From contig NZ_BJNT01000004.1 in the NCBI RefSeq assembly GCF_006539825.1, positions 186,001-250,000 on the forward strand: a DNA stretch of 64,000 nt. The letters run 5' to 3'. Made by a program: the position numbers and the translations under genes. This DNA comes from Corynebacterium variabile. GTDB lineage: Bacteria; Actinomycetota; Actinomycetes; Mycobacteriales; Mycobacteriaceae. A model generated the notes under the pieces. The model was not told the origin of the DNA. It saw only the letters and a program-made list of their open reading frames with translations, and did not search any database. Below are positions 29,362 to 37,811 of the stretch, piece after piece; within the stretch, counting starts at the first letter, position 1; every line of letters starts with the position of its first letter.

Positions 29362-30147
29362 GTGACTAACACTGCTACCTTCACCACCCTGATCACCGGC
29401 GCGAGCTCCGGCCTCGGCGCCGAACTCGCCCGACAGTCCGCCGCCCTCGGCCACGACCTGGCACTCTGTGCCAGACGTACCGACCGACTGGATGAGCTGG
29501 CGACCGAGATCACCGCGTCCAACCCCTCCGTCACCGTGCGCACCTACGCCCTGGACGTCACCGACGGGGACACCGTGCGCGAGGTGTTCCGTACCGCGGA
29601 CGCCGACGCCGGCGGACTCGACCGGATCGTCGCCAACGCCGGGCTGGGTAAGGGCCGCAAGATCGGTTCCGGGCAGCCGGACGCCAACCGGGAGACCGCG
29701 CAGACCAATGTCCTCGGCGCGCTGGCACAGGCCGAGGCGGCGATGGAGATCTTCCGTGAGCGCAACGCCGGTCACCTGGTACTCGTCTCCTCGGTGTCGG
29801 CGATCCGCGGCAACCGGAAGGCGATGGCGACCTACGGGGCGACGAAGGCTTTCGTGGCGAACCTGGGGGAGGGGTTGCAGAGTGAACTCCTGCAGTCGAA
29901 GACGCCGATCGACGTCACCGTGATTTTGCCCGGCTACATCGAGTCCGAGATGACCGCGCGTAAGGAGGGTGACGACGGGAAGGCGAAGCGTCCCCCGCTG
30001 ATGACCTCCACGGAGAAGGGCGTGCAGTCCATGCTCACGGCGATCGAGGAGCGGAAGCGGAAGGCGTACGTCCCGGGGTGGCCCTGGCGGGTCATCGGGG
30101 CACTGTTGCGGGTCGCTCCGTTGACACTGGTCGGGAAGATCAACTGA
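29362..30147 (+). CDS. Short-chain dehydrogenase/reductase
   Basis: 261 residues from GTG 29362. Classical SDR: cofactor motif TGASSGLGAELARQ, ARRTDRL (Arg after strand 2 suggests NADP), LDVTDGD, ANAGLG, catalytic Ser in VLVSSVSAI, and Tyr-x-x-x-Lys in YGATKAF. The C-terminus is hydrophobic and basic (WPWRVIGALLRVAPLTLVGKI), suggesting membrane association. Substrate unknown. It lies between two identical tRNA-Arg genes. Confidence 0.88.
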   Translation: MTNTATFTTLITGASSGLGAELARQSAALGHDLALCARRTDRLDELATEITASNPSVTVRTYALDVTDGDTVREVFRTADADAGGLDRIVANAGLGKGRKIGSGQPDANRETAQTNVLGALAQAEAAMEIFRERNAGHLVLVSSVSAIRGNRKAMATYGATKAFVANLGEGLQSELLQSKTPIDVTVILPGYIESEMTARKEGDDGKAKRPPLMTSTEKGVQSMLTAIEERKRKAYVPGWPWRVIGALLRVAPLTLVGKIN

Positions 30148-30254
30148 CGGTCGGTATGATCCTGGGTTTATGTGTTGTGGCCTGGTCTTTTGTGGAATCT
30201 TCCGCAGCTGTGTAGGCTATCTCTTCGTTGCCGGGAGATCGGCAGCGAAGGTAA

Positions 30255-30330
30255 GCGCCCGTAGCTCAACGGATAGAGCATCTGACTACGGATCAGAAGG
30301 TTGGGGGTTCGAATCCCTCCGGGCGCACCA
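30255..30330 (+). tRNA. tRNA-Arg(ACG), copy 2, CCA encoded
   Basis: Body 30255-30327 is identical to copy 1; here CCA is encoded at 30328-30330. The flanks differ from copy 1 right up to the tRNA ends, so the duplicated unit is the tRNA itself. Confidence 0.96.
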
Positions 30331-30334
30331 CAGT

Positions 30335-30374
30335 GGCCCCGCCGCCGGACAGAGTCCGGTCGCGGGGCCTCTTT
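30335..30374 (+). terminator. Intrinsic terminator after tRNA-Arg copy 2
   Basis: GGCCCCGC/GCGGGGCC (30335-30342, 30362-30369) with an inner CCGGAC/GTCCGG stem and a TCTTT tail. Confidence 0.85.
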
Positions 30375-30381
30375 CGTATGT

Positions 30382-30734
30382 CCATGTGACATGGGTGATC
30401 GGACCGACGGACCCCTGACCCTTCCATGTCCGGACACAGTGTCGGAAGGTCGTCCGGCTCGAAATTTTCCGATTCCTCGGCACCACTTCCGGACAGGGCG
30501 GGGGCAAGGGGAGGGTGGCATCTCTTCCTTCGTGGCGGCATCTGTCTATGTCGTCATGAACGGCCGAGGCGACAGGAAGGGATGCCGCTGAGCTGAGTCA
30601 GATGCCACCCGGGTAGGCACAGATTCCGGGAACGACCCGACAGGGTGGTCAGGAGCATCGGAACCACCCGGCCGGGTCGGATCCGGGTCGCTGACGAGCT
30701 CCTATCCGGGTTACTCCTCACCGCCATCCGCACC
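30382..30734. other. About 350-base non-coding stretch with nested palindromes
   Basis: No credible gene. It holds the dyad CCATGT-G-ACATGG (30382-30394), a perfect 11-base inverted repeat (30513-30523 / 30600-30610) enclosing GCGGCATC/GATGCCGC (30535-30542 / 30581-30588), and a two-part perfect stem CGACCCG..GGGTGGT / ACCACCC..CGGGTCG (30633-30679). The last hairpin, 55 bases beyond the convergent hydrolase stop, probably ends that transcript. The rest is unexplained. Confidence 0.65.
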
Positions 30735-31619
30735 TCACACGTGCGTGCGGATGAACTCCCCGATCCGGTCCGGCCACGCCGCCACGTCCTCCGGCGTGTG
30801 CGCGATGGTCGTCTGCGCGGTCGGCAGCAGCTCCGCCAGCTCATGGAGCACTTCCAACGGATGCCCCTTGTCCTCCACCCAGCCGAGGATGAACACCGGG
30901 ATCCCGGTCTTCCCCAGCTCGGCGATCTTCTCCCGGGGCGGCAGGTCATTACCGGCCGCACCCCGGTACACCGACGGCAGCAGTGACTGGTCGATGTCCG
31001 GCCAGGTGAAGGGCACATCGGCACCACGGGTCGGCGGCACCGGTTCAGCCCGGGTCGTCTCGGCGAAGGCGGCCAGTCCGTGCTCCTCGACGAAGTGCGC
31101 ATTCGCCTCGTAGATCCCCGCCCGGTTGCCGCGCAGCTCCCAGGCCGTCGGCGGGATACCGAGCACCAGGCACGAGAACCGCTCACGGGCGGTCGCCGGA
31201 TCCGAGGCCGCGGCAGTGAGGATCGTCGCCGCGCCCATCGACTGCCCCACAGCCGCGACCGGCGGGGTGACCGTGGCACCGTCCTCGGTCTCGTCGAAGA
31301 AGTGCACCATCCGCCCCAGGTCACGGGCCAGGGAGGTCCAGTGGTAGAGCGCGGGGATCCGGGCGCCGAGTGAGTGGCCGTGGCCCCTGGCGTCGTAGCG
31401 CAGTACCCGCAGGTCGTCCTGACCGGCGGTGAGGTCGAGGTGGAGGACCACGTCGCGGGCGCGGCTGGAGGTCAGCCCGTGCAGCTGCACCACCGGGATG
31501 CCGGAGGCGGGCCCCCAGGCGTCGTAGGCGAGGCCGTCGATGTATCCCGCTGTCGCATCGGTGGGGGCCGCCTCGACTGTGCCTGTCGAGCCTGTCGGAC
31601 CGCCCGTGGTGCCGCTCAT
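30735..31619 (-). CDS. Alpha/beta-hydrolase
   Basis: 294 residues, ATG 31619 behind GGAAAGGGA. Oxyanion strand VVQLHGLTSSRARD, nucleophile elbow GQSMGA (Ser), acid in FILGWVEDKGHPLE and a C-terminal histidine in this same strand region (KGHP). ARGHGHS is also typical. Esterase or lipase-like, cytoplasmic; substrate unknown. Divergent from the PapA-like gene. Confidence 0.85.
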   Translation of the reverse strand: MSGTTGGPTGSTGTVEAAPTDATAGYIDGLAYDAWGPASGIPVVQLHGLTSSRARDVVLHLDLTAGQDDLRVLRYDARGHGHSLGARIPALYHWTSLARDLGRMVHFFDETEDGATVTPPVAAVGQSMGAATILTAAASDPATARERFSCLVLGIPPTAWELRGNRAGIYEANAHFVEEHGLAAFAETTRAEPVPPTRGADVPFTWPDIDQSLLPSVYRGAAGNDLPPREKIAELGKTGIPVFILGWVEDKGHPLEVLHELAELLPTAQTTIAHTPEDVAAWPDRIGEFIRTHV

Positions 31620-31674
31620 GGTTTGTCCCTTTCCGGAAATACCGCTGTAATCCCCCGTGCCTAGATTCCGGGGT

Positions 31675-33069
31675 ATGAGACTCACAACTGTAGCCCGTAT
31701 GGACATTTCTGCAGGACAGGTTCACGTGTTCGAGACCACAGTGGCCCCCGCACCCGGCGCGCACCCGGACGGGCACGCGGCATCCTTCGACCAGGCGAGG
31801 CACGCCGGCGCCGGTTCACGGCCCGGCTCGTGGCTGGCGGTGGCCTTCGCCGTCCCACCGGTCGGGCTCGGGAGGATCGGGGACGCCTGGCGCAAGGTCA
31901 TCGACCGGCACGGGACACTACGCACGGTCCTCCGGGAGGACGCCGCCACCCGGACAACCCCACCCGGGTCACCACGGTTGATCAGGACACATGACATCGT
32001 CGTCACCGGGGGCCAGTGGCGCCGGGTCGGTGACGGCAGCGCCGACCCGCGTGGCGTCCTGCGGGAGCTCTTCGACGTCGCCTGTGACCCCTTCGGTACC
32101 CCGTCGTACCGGCTGACCGTCACCACGCACGAGGACGGCACCCGCACCGCGGTCATCGGTCTCGACCACAGCCACGGGGACGCCTGGTCCCTGCTGGTCC
32201 TGGCCCGTGACATGCTCGCCGTTCTCGGGGTCGGGGAGCATGAGGGGGTGGACCTCGTCGACGGTGGCGTCCCGGAGATGCCGGCGTCGGTGCCGTCCTT
32301 CGCCGACCACACCCGTGACCTGGAACGGCGTCCGACCGCCCCGACGGAGGTCCGCAACCGCTGGGCCCGGATCATGGCGGACGGGGACGGGGTGATGCTC
32401 CGCTTCCCGCTGTCGCTCGGTGACGTCTCCAGCCCCCGTGACGAGGTGGTGGAGGTCGTCGACGTGCTGGACACCGACGGTGTCGCAGCCCTCGAGCGGG
32501 CAGCACAGGACGCCGGCGTCCGGCTGCTGCCCCTGGCCGTCAGTGTGCTGGTGGGGGTGAACCACCGGATGGACGCCGGGGCACTGCGCGCGGTGTTCCC
32601 GGTGCACTCCCGGCGTGGTCCGGACGGTGACCGGCGGAGGTGGGCGGATTCGGTCGGCTGGTTCATCACCAACTCGGTCCTCGAGTGCGATTCGGCCGAT
32701 CCGCTGGAGTGTGACGCCGCGGTCTCCGACGCCATCGGTCTGGGCGCGTACCCCCTGGAACCGCTGCTGCGTCCCTGGGGCGGTATGCCGCAGACCCCGG
32801 GCATGTTCGCCCTGTCATGGCTGGACAACCGCCGGCTCCCGGTGCAGCTTCCGGCGGAGGCACAGCCCCAGCACGTGTCCGCGTGGATCCGCACCGACGG
32901 GGTGATGGCCTGGTTCGTGCTCAACAACGACGGGATGCGGCTGCGGGTGCGCTACCCGCAGACCCCGGAGGCCTGCCAGACCGTCGGCACCTGGTCGCAG
33001 CTGGTGACCGAGGGGCTGCGGGAGATCGCCGGGGTGCAGGACGCGGAGCCCGTCGACATGGTCAGCTGA
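31675..33069 (+). CDS. PapA-like acyltransferase (condensation-domain protein)
   Basis: 464 residues from ATG 31675. A CAT/condensation-type fold: the active-site H-x-x-x-D lies in GLDHSHGDAWS near residue 170, and VGWFITNSVLEC and PQTPGMFALSWLDNRR match the late core strands of mycobacterial PapA proteins. PapA enzymes move acyl chains from CoA or ACP onto glycolipid hydroxyls. Its 3' end overlaps the convergent Abhydrolase_9 gene by eight bases. In mycobacteria PapA enzymes work with membrane hydrolases of the Chp type; a similar partnership here is inference. Confidence 0.75.
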   Translation: MRLTTVARMDISAGQVHVFETTVAPAPGAHPDGHAASFDQARHAGAGSRPGSWLAVAFAVPPVGLGRIGDAWRKVIDRHGTLRTVLREDAATRTTPPGSPRLIRTHDIVVTGGQWRRVGDGSADPRGVLRELFDVACDPFGTPSYRLTVTTHEDGTRTAVIGLDHSHGDAWSLLVLARDMLAVLGVGEHEGVDLVDGGVPEMPASVPSFADHTRDLERRPTAPTEVRNRWARIMADGDGVMLRFPLSLGDVSSPRDEVVEVVDVLDTDGVAALERAAQDAGVRLLPLAVSVLVGVNHRMDAGALRAVFPVHSRRGPDGDRRRWADSVGWFITNSVLECDSADPLECDAAVSDAIGLGAYPLEPLLRPWGGMPQTPGMFALSWLDNRRLPVQLPAEAQPQHVSAWIRTDGVMAWFVLNNDGMRLRVRYPQTPEACQTVGTWSQLVTEGLREIAGVQDAEPVDMVS

Positions 33070-33976
33070 CACATCCGGCCGGTGGGAGGACGCCACCGTA
33101 ACTGTGCTCCGAACCGACCGGGGACTGGTCAGAGCCGGGGAGGTCGGCCAGGACCTTCACCGCCTCGACCGGGTCGGCGAGCAGTGACAGGGACAGCTTC
33201 CCCACCGGGTCGTCGTCGTTGAGCTCGGAGACGGTGCACCGGTCGGCCGGTGCGGGGTCGTCGTCGCCACCGGGCAGGCCCTGCCACAGGGCGACGGAGA
33301 CGGCGTCCGCCAGGGCTGGGTCGGCGTCCAGGATGTCGGATCCGACGGCGGCGCCCAGGCTCTGACCGTGGACGATGATCTCCGGGCGGTCGTCGTCGGG
33401 GTAGGTGGCGACCCGGTCCGCGACCTCCCGGATCAGCGCTTCGGCGGAGTCCTCGGCGAGGTCACGCTGCAGCAGCAGGACCGCGGCGGAGGGGGCGGAG
33501 GAGTAACGCACGGACACCGAGGCGATGTCGCCGTCGGCCCAGTCCTCCATCGCCTCGACCTGGTCCGGGTCGATCCACCCGTAGCCGGTCGGCAGGTCGA
33601 TGCTGACGTAACTCCGGTCGAGACCACCGGCGTCTTCCAGGGCGTCGACGGTGTCGCGGGCGGCGGTGGTGGCGTCGGTTCCGGGGTAGTCGCCGAAGAC
33701 ACGGACCGCGCCGACCGGGGACGCCTCGGAGAGCACGTCGCGCGGGGACAGGGCGAACGGGCCGGAGTCCAGCGACCACCAGACCGCCGAGCCGGCGAGC
33801 CCGTGGGGTAATCCGGCGAACAGGACGAGGAGCAGCAACGACAGTCCGGCGACGGTGCGGTGGGCCCGGGACAGGCGCGGCGGGTGGGAGATGGGCGTCG
33901 CGGTGCCGGATGCGGTGCCGGTCGCGGGGGTTGTCGCAGTGTTTGTCGTAGTGCGGGGGACTGTCGGTGTGGCCAT
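33062..33976 (-). CDS. Membrane-anchored alpha/beta-hydrolase (Abhydrolase_9/DUF2319-like)
   Basis: 304 residues from ATG 33976. A Thr/Pro-rich N-terminus, one transmembrane helix (about 45-65), then an extracytoplasmic domain with the family motif YGWIDPDQVEAMEDWADGD, the RYSSAPSAAVLL strand, and a nucleophile elbow VHGQSLGAAVG (Ser). Shorter than the usual 500-residue members, which have several membrane spans. A surface lipid hydrolase or transesterase is plausible given the neighbouring PapA-like gene. Confidence 0.72.
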   Translation of the reverse strand: MATPTVPRTTTNTATTPATGTASGTATPISHPPRLSRAHRTVAGLSLLLLVLFAGLPHGLAGSAVWWSLDSGPFALSPRDVLSEASPVGAVRVFGDYPGTDATTAARDTVDALEDAGGLDRSYVSIDLPTGYGWIDPDQVEAMEDWADGDIASVSVRYSSAPSAAVLLLQRDLAEDSAEALIREVADRVATYPDDDRPEIIVHGQSLGAAVGSDILDADPALADAVSVALWQGLPGGDDDPAPADRCTVSELNDDDPVGKLSLSLLADPVEAVKVLADLPGSDQSPVGSEHSYGGVLPPAGCVS

Positions 33977-34067
33977 GACCCGCAACGTACGGAGCGCAGG
34001 TCACCGCCCGGATCCCCGTGACGGGGGATTCCCGGCTCACTCTTCAGAGGGAGGCGCCGGAGGGGTC

Positions 34068-34754
34068 TCAGGCCACACCGTTCTCGTAGGCGAAGACCAC
34101 GGCCTGCACCCGGTCACGCAGGGACAGCTTCTGCAGCACCTTGCGCACGTGCGTCTTCACCGTCTCCTCGGAGATGAACAGGGTCCCGGCGATCTCCTGG
34201 TTCGAGCGGCCGGTGGCGATCTGTTCCAGGATCTCGTGCTCGCGGGGCGTCAGTGACCTCAGCGCCTTCAGCGCCGCCTGCTCACCGGCGCTCTCACCAC
34301 CCCGGATTCGTCCGGCGGGACGCTTCGCCACGGCGTCCTCGATGAGGCGCTTCGTCACCGACGGGGCGAGCAGCGCCTCCCCGGTCACCGCCAGACGGAC
34401 CGCGCGGACTAGTTCCCCGGCCGGGGCGTCCTTCAGCAGGAACCCGGAGCAGCCCATCTGCAGGGCCTCGAAGACATAGTCGTCCAGGTCGAAGGTGGTG
34501 AGCATGACGATCTTCGGCGCCGGATCCAGCCCGGCGGACAGGATGCGGCGGGCGGCCTCCAGGCCGTCCATCACCGGCATCCGGACATCCATGAACACCA
34601 CGTCCGGGTGCAGCCGGGTGACCTGTTCGACCGCCTGGGCGCCGTCGGCGGCGTCCCCCACGACGGTGATGTCCGGCTGTGCGCCGAGCAGGGCGGCGAA
34701 GCCCTGCCGGACCATGGCCTGGTCGTCGACGACGGTGACGGTGATATCTCCCAT
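34068..34754 (-). CDS. NarL/LuxR-type response regulator
   Basis: 228 residues. Receiver domain with acidic pair Asp10/Asp11, phosphorylated Asp56 (VVFMDVRMPVMDG), Thr and Lys of the switch (LTTFD, LLKDAP). C-terminal LuxR helix-turn-helix: LTPREHEILEQIATGRSNQE and ETVKTHVRKVL. The cognate histidine kinase is encoded 11 bases upstream, so this is the second gene of a two-component operon. Confidence 0.94.
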   Translation of the reverse strand: MGDITVTVVDDQAMVRQGFAALLGAQPDITVVGDAADGAQAVEQVTRLHPDVVFMDVRMPVMDGLEAARRILSAGLDPAPKIVMLTTFDLDDYVFEALQMGCSGFLLKDAPAGELVRAVRLAVTGEALLAPSVTKRLIEDAVAKRPAGRIRGGESAGEQAALKALRSLTPREHEILEQIATGRSNQEIAGTLFISEETVKTHVRKVLQKLSLRDRVQAVVFAYENGVA

Positions 34755-34765
34755 GGCCCGTGAAC

Positions 34766-35977
34766 TTACCGGGCGACCGGCACAACGGCACGGACGCTGA
34801 ACCCGCCGTCGGCGGCGGGCAGGGCGGTGAAGGACCCGCCGACGGCCTGCACCCGGGCGGCCATCCCCGGGATCCCCGCCCCGCCACTGTGCTCCGGGGG
34901 AACGATTTCCCCGGGCGCGGCCGGACCGTTGTCGACGCTCAGCTCGGCGTCGCGGCGGCCGTCCTTCTCCGTGACCGTGAGGTTGACCAGGACCCTCCCG
35001 CCCGGCGCGTGGCGCGAGGCGTTCGACAGGGACTCCTGGAGGACGCGCTGCAGCACCACCCCGACCGTGTCGTCGAGGGAGTTGACGGAGCTGTCCAGGG
35101 TCCAGGTGAGGTCCATTCCCGCGCGCCGGGCGGTGGTGAGCACCGGTTCGATCTGGTCGGCGCCGACCGGGGTGGTGGCTCCGGACTCGGCGTCCGAGCG
35201 CAGCACACCGAGCAGTTCACGGACCTGGTTGAGGGCCTCGCGGGCGGTGCCGGCGATGGAGTCGAACTCGGCGTGGACGGCGGGGGTGACGCCCTGGAGC
35301 CGGTAGGGGGCGGACTGGGACTGCACCACGATCATCGACATCTGGTGGGCGACCACGTCATGCAGGTCACGGACCAGCCGGTTGCGCTCCTCGGCCATCA
35401 CCCGCAGCTGGGACTGCTCGGTCGCACGCGTGGTCTCGGTCTTCACCTGGCGGCGCGAGGCCAGCAGCCAGCGCAGCAGCAGGAAGAACGCCGACCAGAC
35501 GAGGGCACCGACGATCCAGCCGACGACGACCTCGGGCGGGTTGAGCGCCATGAGCAGGGCGGTCGATGTGACGGCGAAGCTGACCTCACGGACCGGGCCG
35601 CGAAGCACGACCACCGCGAGGGTGAAGGCGAGTGCGAGGTGGAAGGCCACCGGCCAGCCGAGGGCGTAGTCGGGGTTGCCGTGGAACGGCAGGCTGACCA
35701 GACAGGACGCCGCGACGACCAGCCAGGACACCACCGGCCAGCGCACGGCGGTGATCACGGGCAGAGTTCCGGCGGCGGCGAGCAGCGGGACGATCGCGGC
35801 GTGCAGGGAATGGGTGAGGTGGAAGGTGGGCCAGGCGACGGCGAAGAGGATGCCTGCGAACAGGACCACCAGCGCCGGGGCGCCGTACTGCCGCACCTGC
35901 GGGTTCGTCCGGAGGGCCCACAGCCGTCGGATGGGGCGCTGTCGGGTGGGGCGGGGACGTCGCAGGGTGGGGCTCAT
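34766..35977 (-). CDS. HisKA_3-type sensor histidine kinase
   Basis: 403 residues from ATG 35977 (a GTG at 35989 is also possible). About five membrane helices in residues 30-185 with almost no extracellular domain, then the dimerisation box RNRLVRDLHDVVAHQMSM with the phospho-acceptor His, and an HATPase_c domain with LQESLSNASRHAPG (N-box) and GGAGIPGMAARVQAVGG (G-box). Its stimulus probably comes from within or at the membrane. The phospholipase A2-like gene diverges from it. Confidence 0.92.
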   Translation of the reverse strand: MSPTLRRPRPTRQRPIRRLWALRTNPQVRQYGAPALVVLFAGILFAVAWPTFHLTHSLHAAIVPLLAAAGTLPVITAVRWPVVSWLVVAASCLVSLPFHGNPDYALGWPVAFHLALAFTLAVVVLRGPVREVSFAVTSTALLMALNPPEVVVGWIVGALVWSAFFLLLRWLLASRRQVKTETTRATEQSQLRVMAEERNRLVRDLHDVVAHQMSMIVVQSQSAPYRLQGVTPAVHAEFDSIAGTAREALNQVRELLGVLRSDAESGATTPVGADQIEPVLTTARRAGMDLTWTLDSSVNSLDDTVGVVLQRVLQESLSNASRHAPGGRVLVNLTVTEKDGRRDAELSVDNGPAAPGEIVPPEHSGGAGIPGMAARVQAVGGSFTALPAADGGFSVRAVVPVAR

Positions 35978-36100
35978 GCTCTCCGACACTAGAGCGCGCC
36001 GCAGGGCAGGACATCCCTCTCCAGGGTGATTCGGAGGACGGGGAAGATCACTGCCGTGAGGGATCCGGGCGGTGGTCGGCGCTCCATAGCGTTCACGGTC

Positions 36101-36736
36101 ATGACACGCCTCTCTGCACGTACCCTGTTGACCCGTCCCCGCTACCTCCTCACCTCCCGCGTCGCTGTCGCGCTGGTGTTCGCCCTCGGCGGGTCGACCG
36201 CGGCGGCCTCGCCGGTGGACGCGGCACCGGGTGAGAACACCGCCGACGTTGTGGACGCGGCTCCGGCACTGCCCGGGGCCGCCGTCGCCGCCGCGCGGGA
36301 CCTCGCCGCTGTGGGCGTCGACGGTGATGAGGACGCGGAGTCTGACGCGGAGGCATGGATCACGTCCCTGCCCGGGGAGATCACCGGGGCTCTGGGGTAT
36401 CAGCCGGTGGTCGTCGACGGCGTCCCCTCGGATCCGGCGGGAGACTGCTCCTCCCCGGTCCCGCTGCCGGCGTCCTTCACCCCGGCGTGCCTCACCCATG
36501 ATCTGGGCTATGACCTGCTGCGTGTCGCCGACGCCACCGGTGAGGCCATTCCGACCGGGGTGCGCCCCGCGTTGGACCGGCAGCTGGCGTCCCGGATGGC
36601 CGGGTCCTGCACGGAGGCCGGGCTGCGTGGGGTGGGATGCCGGGCGATGGCCGGTGTCGCCGATGCCGCGGTGACCGCCAACAGCTGGCGGCAGAACGAC
36701 GGTGCGCCGGTGAAGGAAACCTGGCCGTGGTCCTGA
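36101..36736 (+). CDS. Secreted prokaryotic phospholipase A2-like protein
   Basis: 211 residues from ATG 36101. Signal peptide (hydrophobic 21-37, AAASPVDA cleavage region), an Asp/Ala-rich propeptide-like stretch, then the bacterial/fungal PLA2 core: DCSSPVPLPASFTPACLTHD with active-site His133-Asp134, followed by LGYDLLR. Further cysteines (GSCTEAGLRGVGCRAM) could form disulfides. Predicted to cleave the sn-2 ester of phospholipids outside the cell. Divergent from the two-component operon, which might regulate it. Confidence 0.8.
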   Translation: MTRLSARTLLTRPRYLLTSRVAVALVFALGGSTAAASPVDAAPGENTADVVDAAPALPGAAVAAARDLAAVGVDGDEDAESDAEAWITSLPGEITGALGYQPVVVDGVPSDPAGDCSSPVPLPASFTPACLTHDLGYDLLRVADATGEAIPTGVRPALDRQLASRMAGSCTEAGLRGVGCRAMAGVADAAVTANSWRQNDGAPVKETWPWS

Positions 36737-36782
36737 CTCCCTGACTCCGGGGCCGTCCGGTCCGTGATCTACAGTCACATCC

Positions 36783-37766
36783 ATGACCGATACCCGACCC
36801 GCTCCGACGCGTCGACGCCTCGGCCGGTGGATCGTCGGCACGGTGCTGCTCGTGATCCTCGCCGTGGTTGTCGCCGTTCTCATCGTCACCGGCGGGGACG
36901 GTGACGCGGCAGCGGGGGACGGGGACTCCCGGGCGGGCAGTGCAGACGGACCCGACCCTGACCGGATCCCTGCCGAGATCGACCGGATCGTCGGGAAGGT
37001 CTCCCGGGACTACGACGCATCCCTGGGCGTCAGCCTGAAGTCCGACGGTGAGGTGCTGCACGCCGGTGACCTGCAGGAGCTCCACGCCTGGTCGACGACG
37101 AAGGTCCCGGTGGCGATTGCGGCACAGCAGCACGCCGAGAAGAACGGCACTACCCGGTACATCGCCGACGACATCGCCGCCGCGATGACCATGTCCGACA
37201 ATGACGCCGCGATGCGCCTTTTCGCCAGCCTCGGCAGCTGGCAGCGGGGGTCGGCCGCGCTGACAGCGGTGCTCAAGGAGAGCGGTGACCCCACGGATGC
37301 TCTCGCCGCGGAGAGCGAGCCGGACTACACCGGCTTCGGTGACATCCACTGGAGCCTCGACAACCAGGTGACCTTCGCCGACCGGATGGCCTGCCTCGAC
37401 GGGTCGGAGCCCGTCCTCGACGAGATGGGACAGGTCATCCCCGTCCACCGGATGGGGCTCGGCGTGCTGCCCGGTGCCCGTTTCAAGGGCGGGTGGGGTC
37501 CGGAGAATGACGGAACCTATGTGCTGCGTGAATTCGGGTTGGTGGGGGAGAAGGACCGTCAGGTCCCCGTGGCGATCGCCGTGGTCCCCGATGACGGCCT
37601 GGACTCCGCCGCCCGGGAGGCTGCCCAGGCCCTGGCTGAGGCACTGGAGCCGGTGCTCGACGCGGCGGCGGACAACGGTGGCACCGCTGAATGTCAGGTT
37701 CCGGCGGGTGTGCCGGACGCCTCAGACGAGGAGCCGATGTCTGTCGAGGAGTTCATGGCGCAGTGA
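36783..37766 (+). CDS. Membrane-anchored beta-lactamase-fold serine hydrolase, paralogue 1
   Basis: 327 residues. N-terminal transmembrane anchor at 16-37, an Asp/Gly-rich linker, then a class A beta-lactamase-type domain outside the cell: S104-T-T-K107, S138-D-N140, and K235-G-G in place of KTG. The stretch GFGDIHWSLDNQ is shared with paralogue 3. Could be a penicillin-binding or D,D-peptidase-like enzyme, or a beta-lactamase relative; no Glu166-type residue is placed with confidence. Forms a gene series with the next three. Confidence 0.78.
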   Translation: MTDTRPAPTRRRLGRWIVGTVLLVILAVVVAVLIVTGGDGDAAAGDGDSRAGSADGPDPDRIPAEIDRIVGKVSRDYDASLGVSLKSDGEVLHAGDLQELHAWSTTKVPVAIAAQQHAEKNGTTRYIADDIAAAMTMSDNDAAMRLFASLGSWQRGSAALTAVLKESGDPTDALAAESEPDYTGFGDIHWSLDNQVTFADRMACLDGSEPVLDEMGQVIPVHRMGLGVLPGARFKGGWGPENDGTYVLREFGLVGEKDRQVPVAIAVVPDDGLDSAAREAAQALAEALEPVLDAAADNGGTAECQVPAGVPDASDEEPMSVEEFMAQ

Positions 37767-37811
37767 CTTACACTGAAGCCTGACTCAGGAAAATGTGCGG
37801 AAGGAAACACA

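Noticed and set aside
30400-30600. Short open frames on both strands after tRNA-Arg copy 2
   Set aside because: They overlap palindromes, lack ribosome sites and show no protein-like composition; several read through the tRNA itself.
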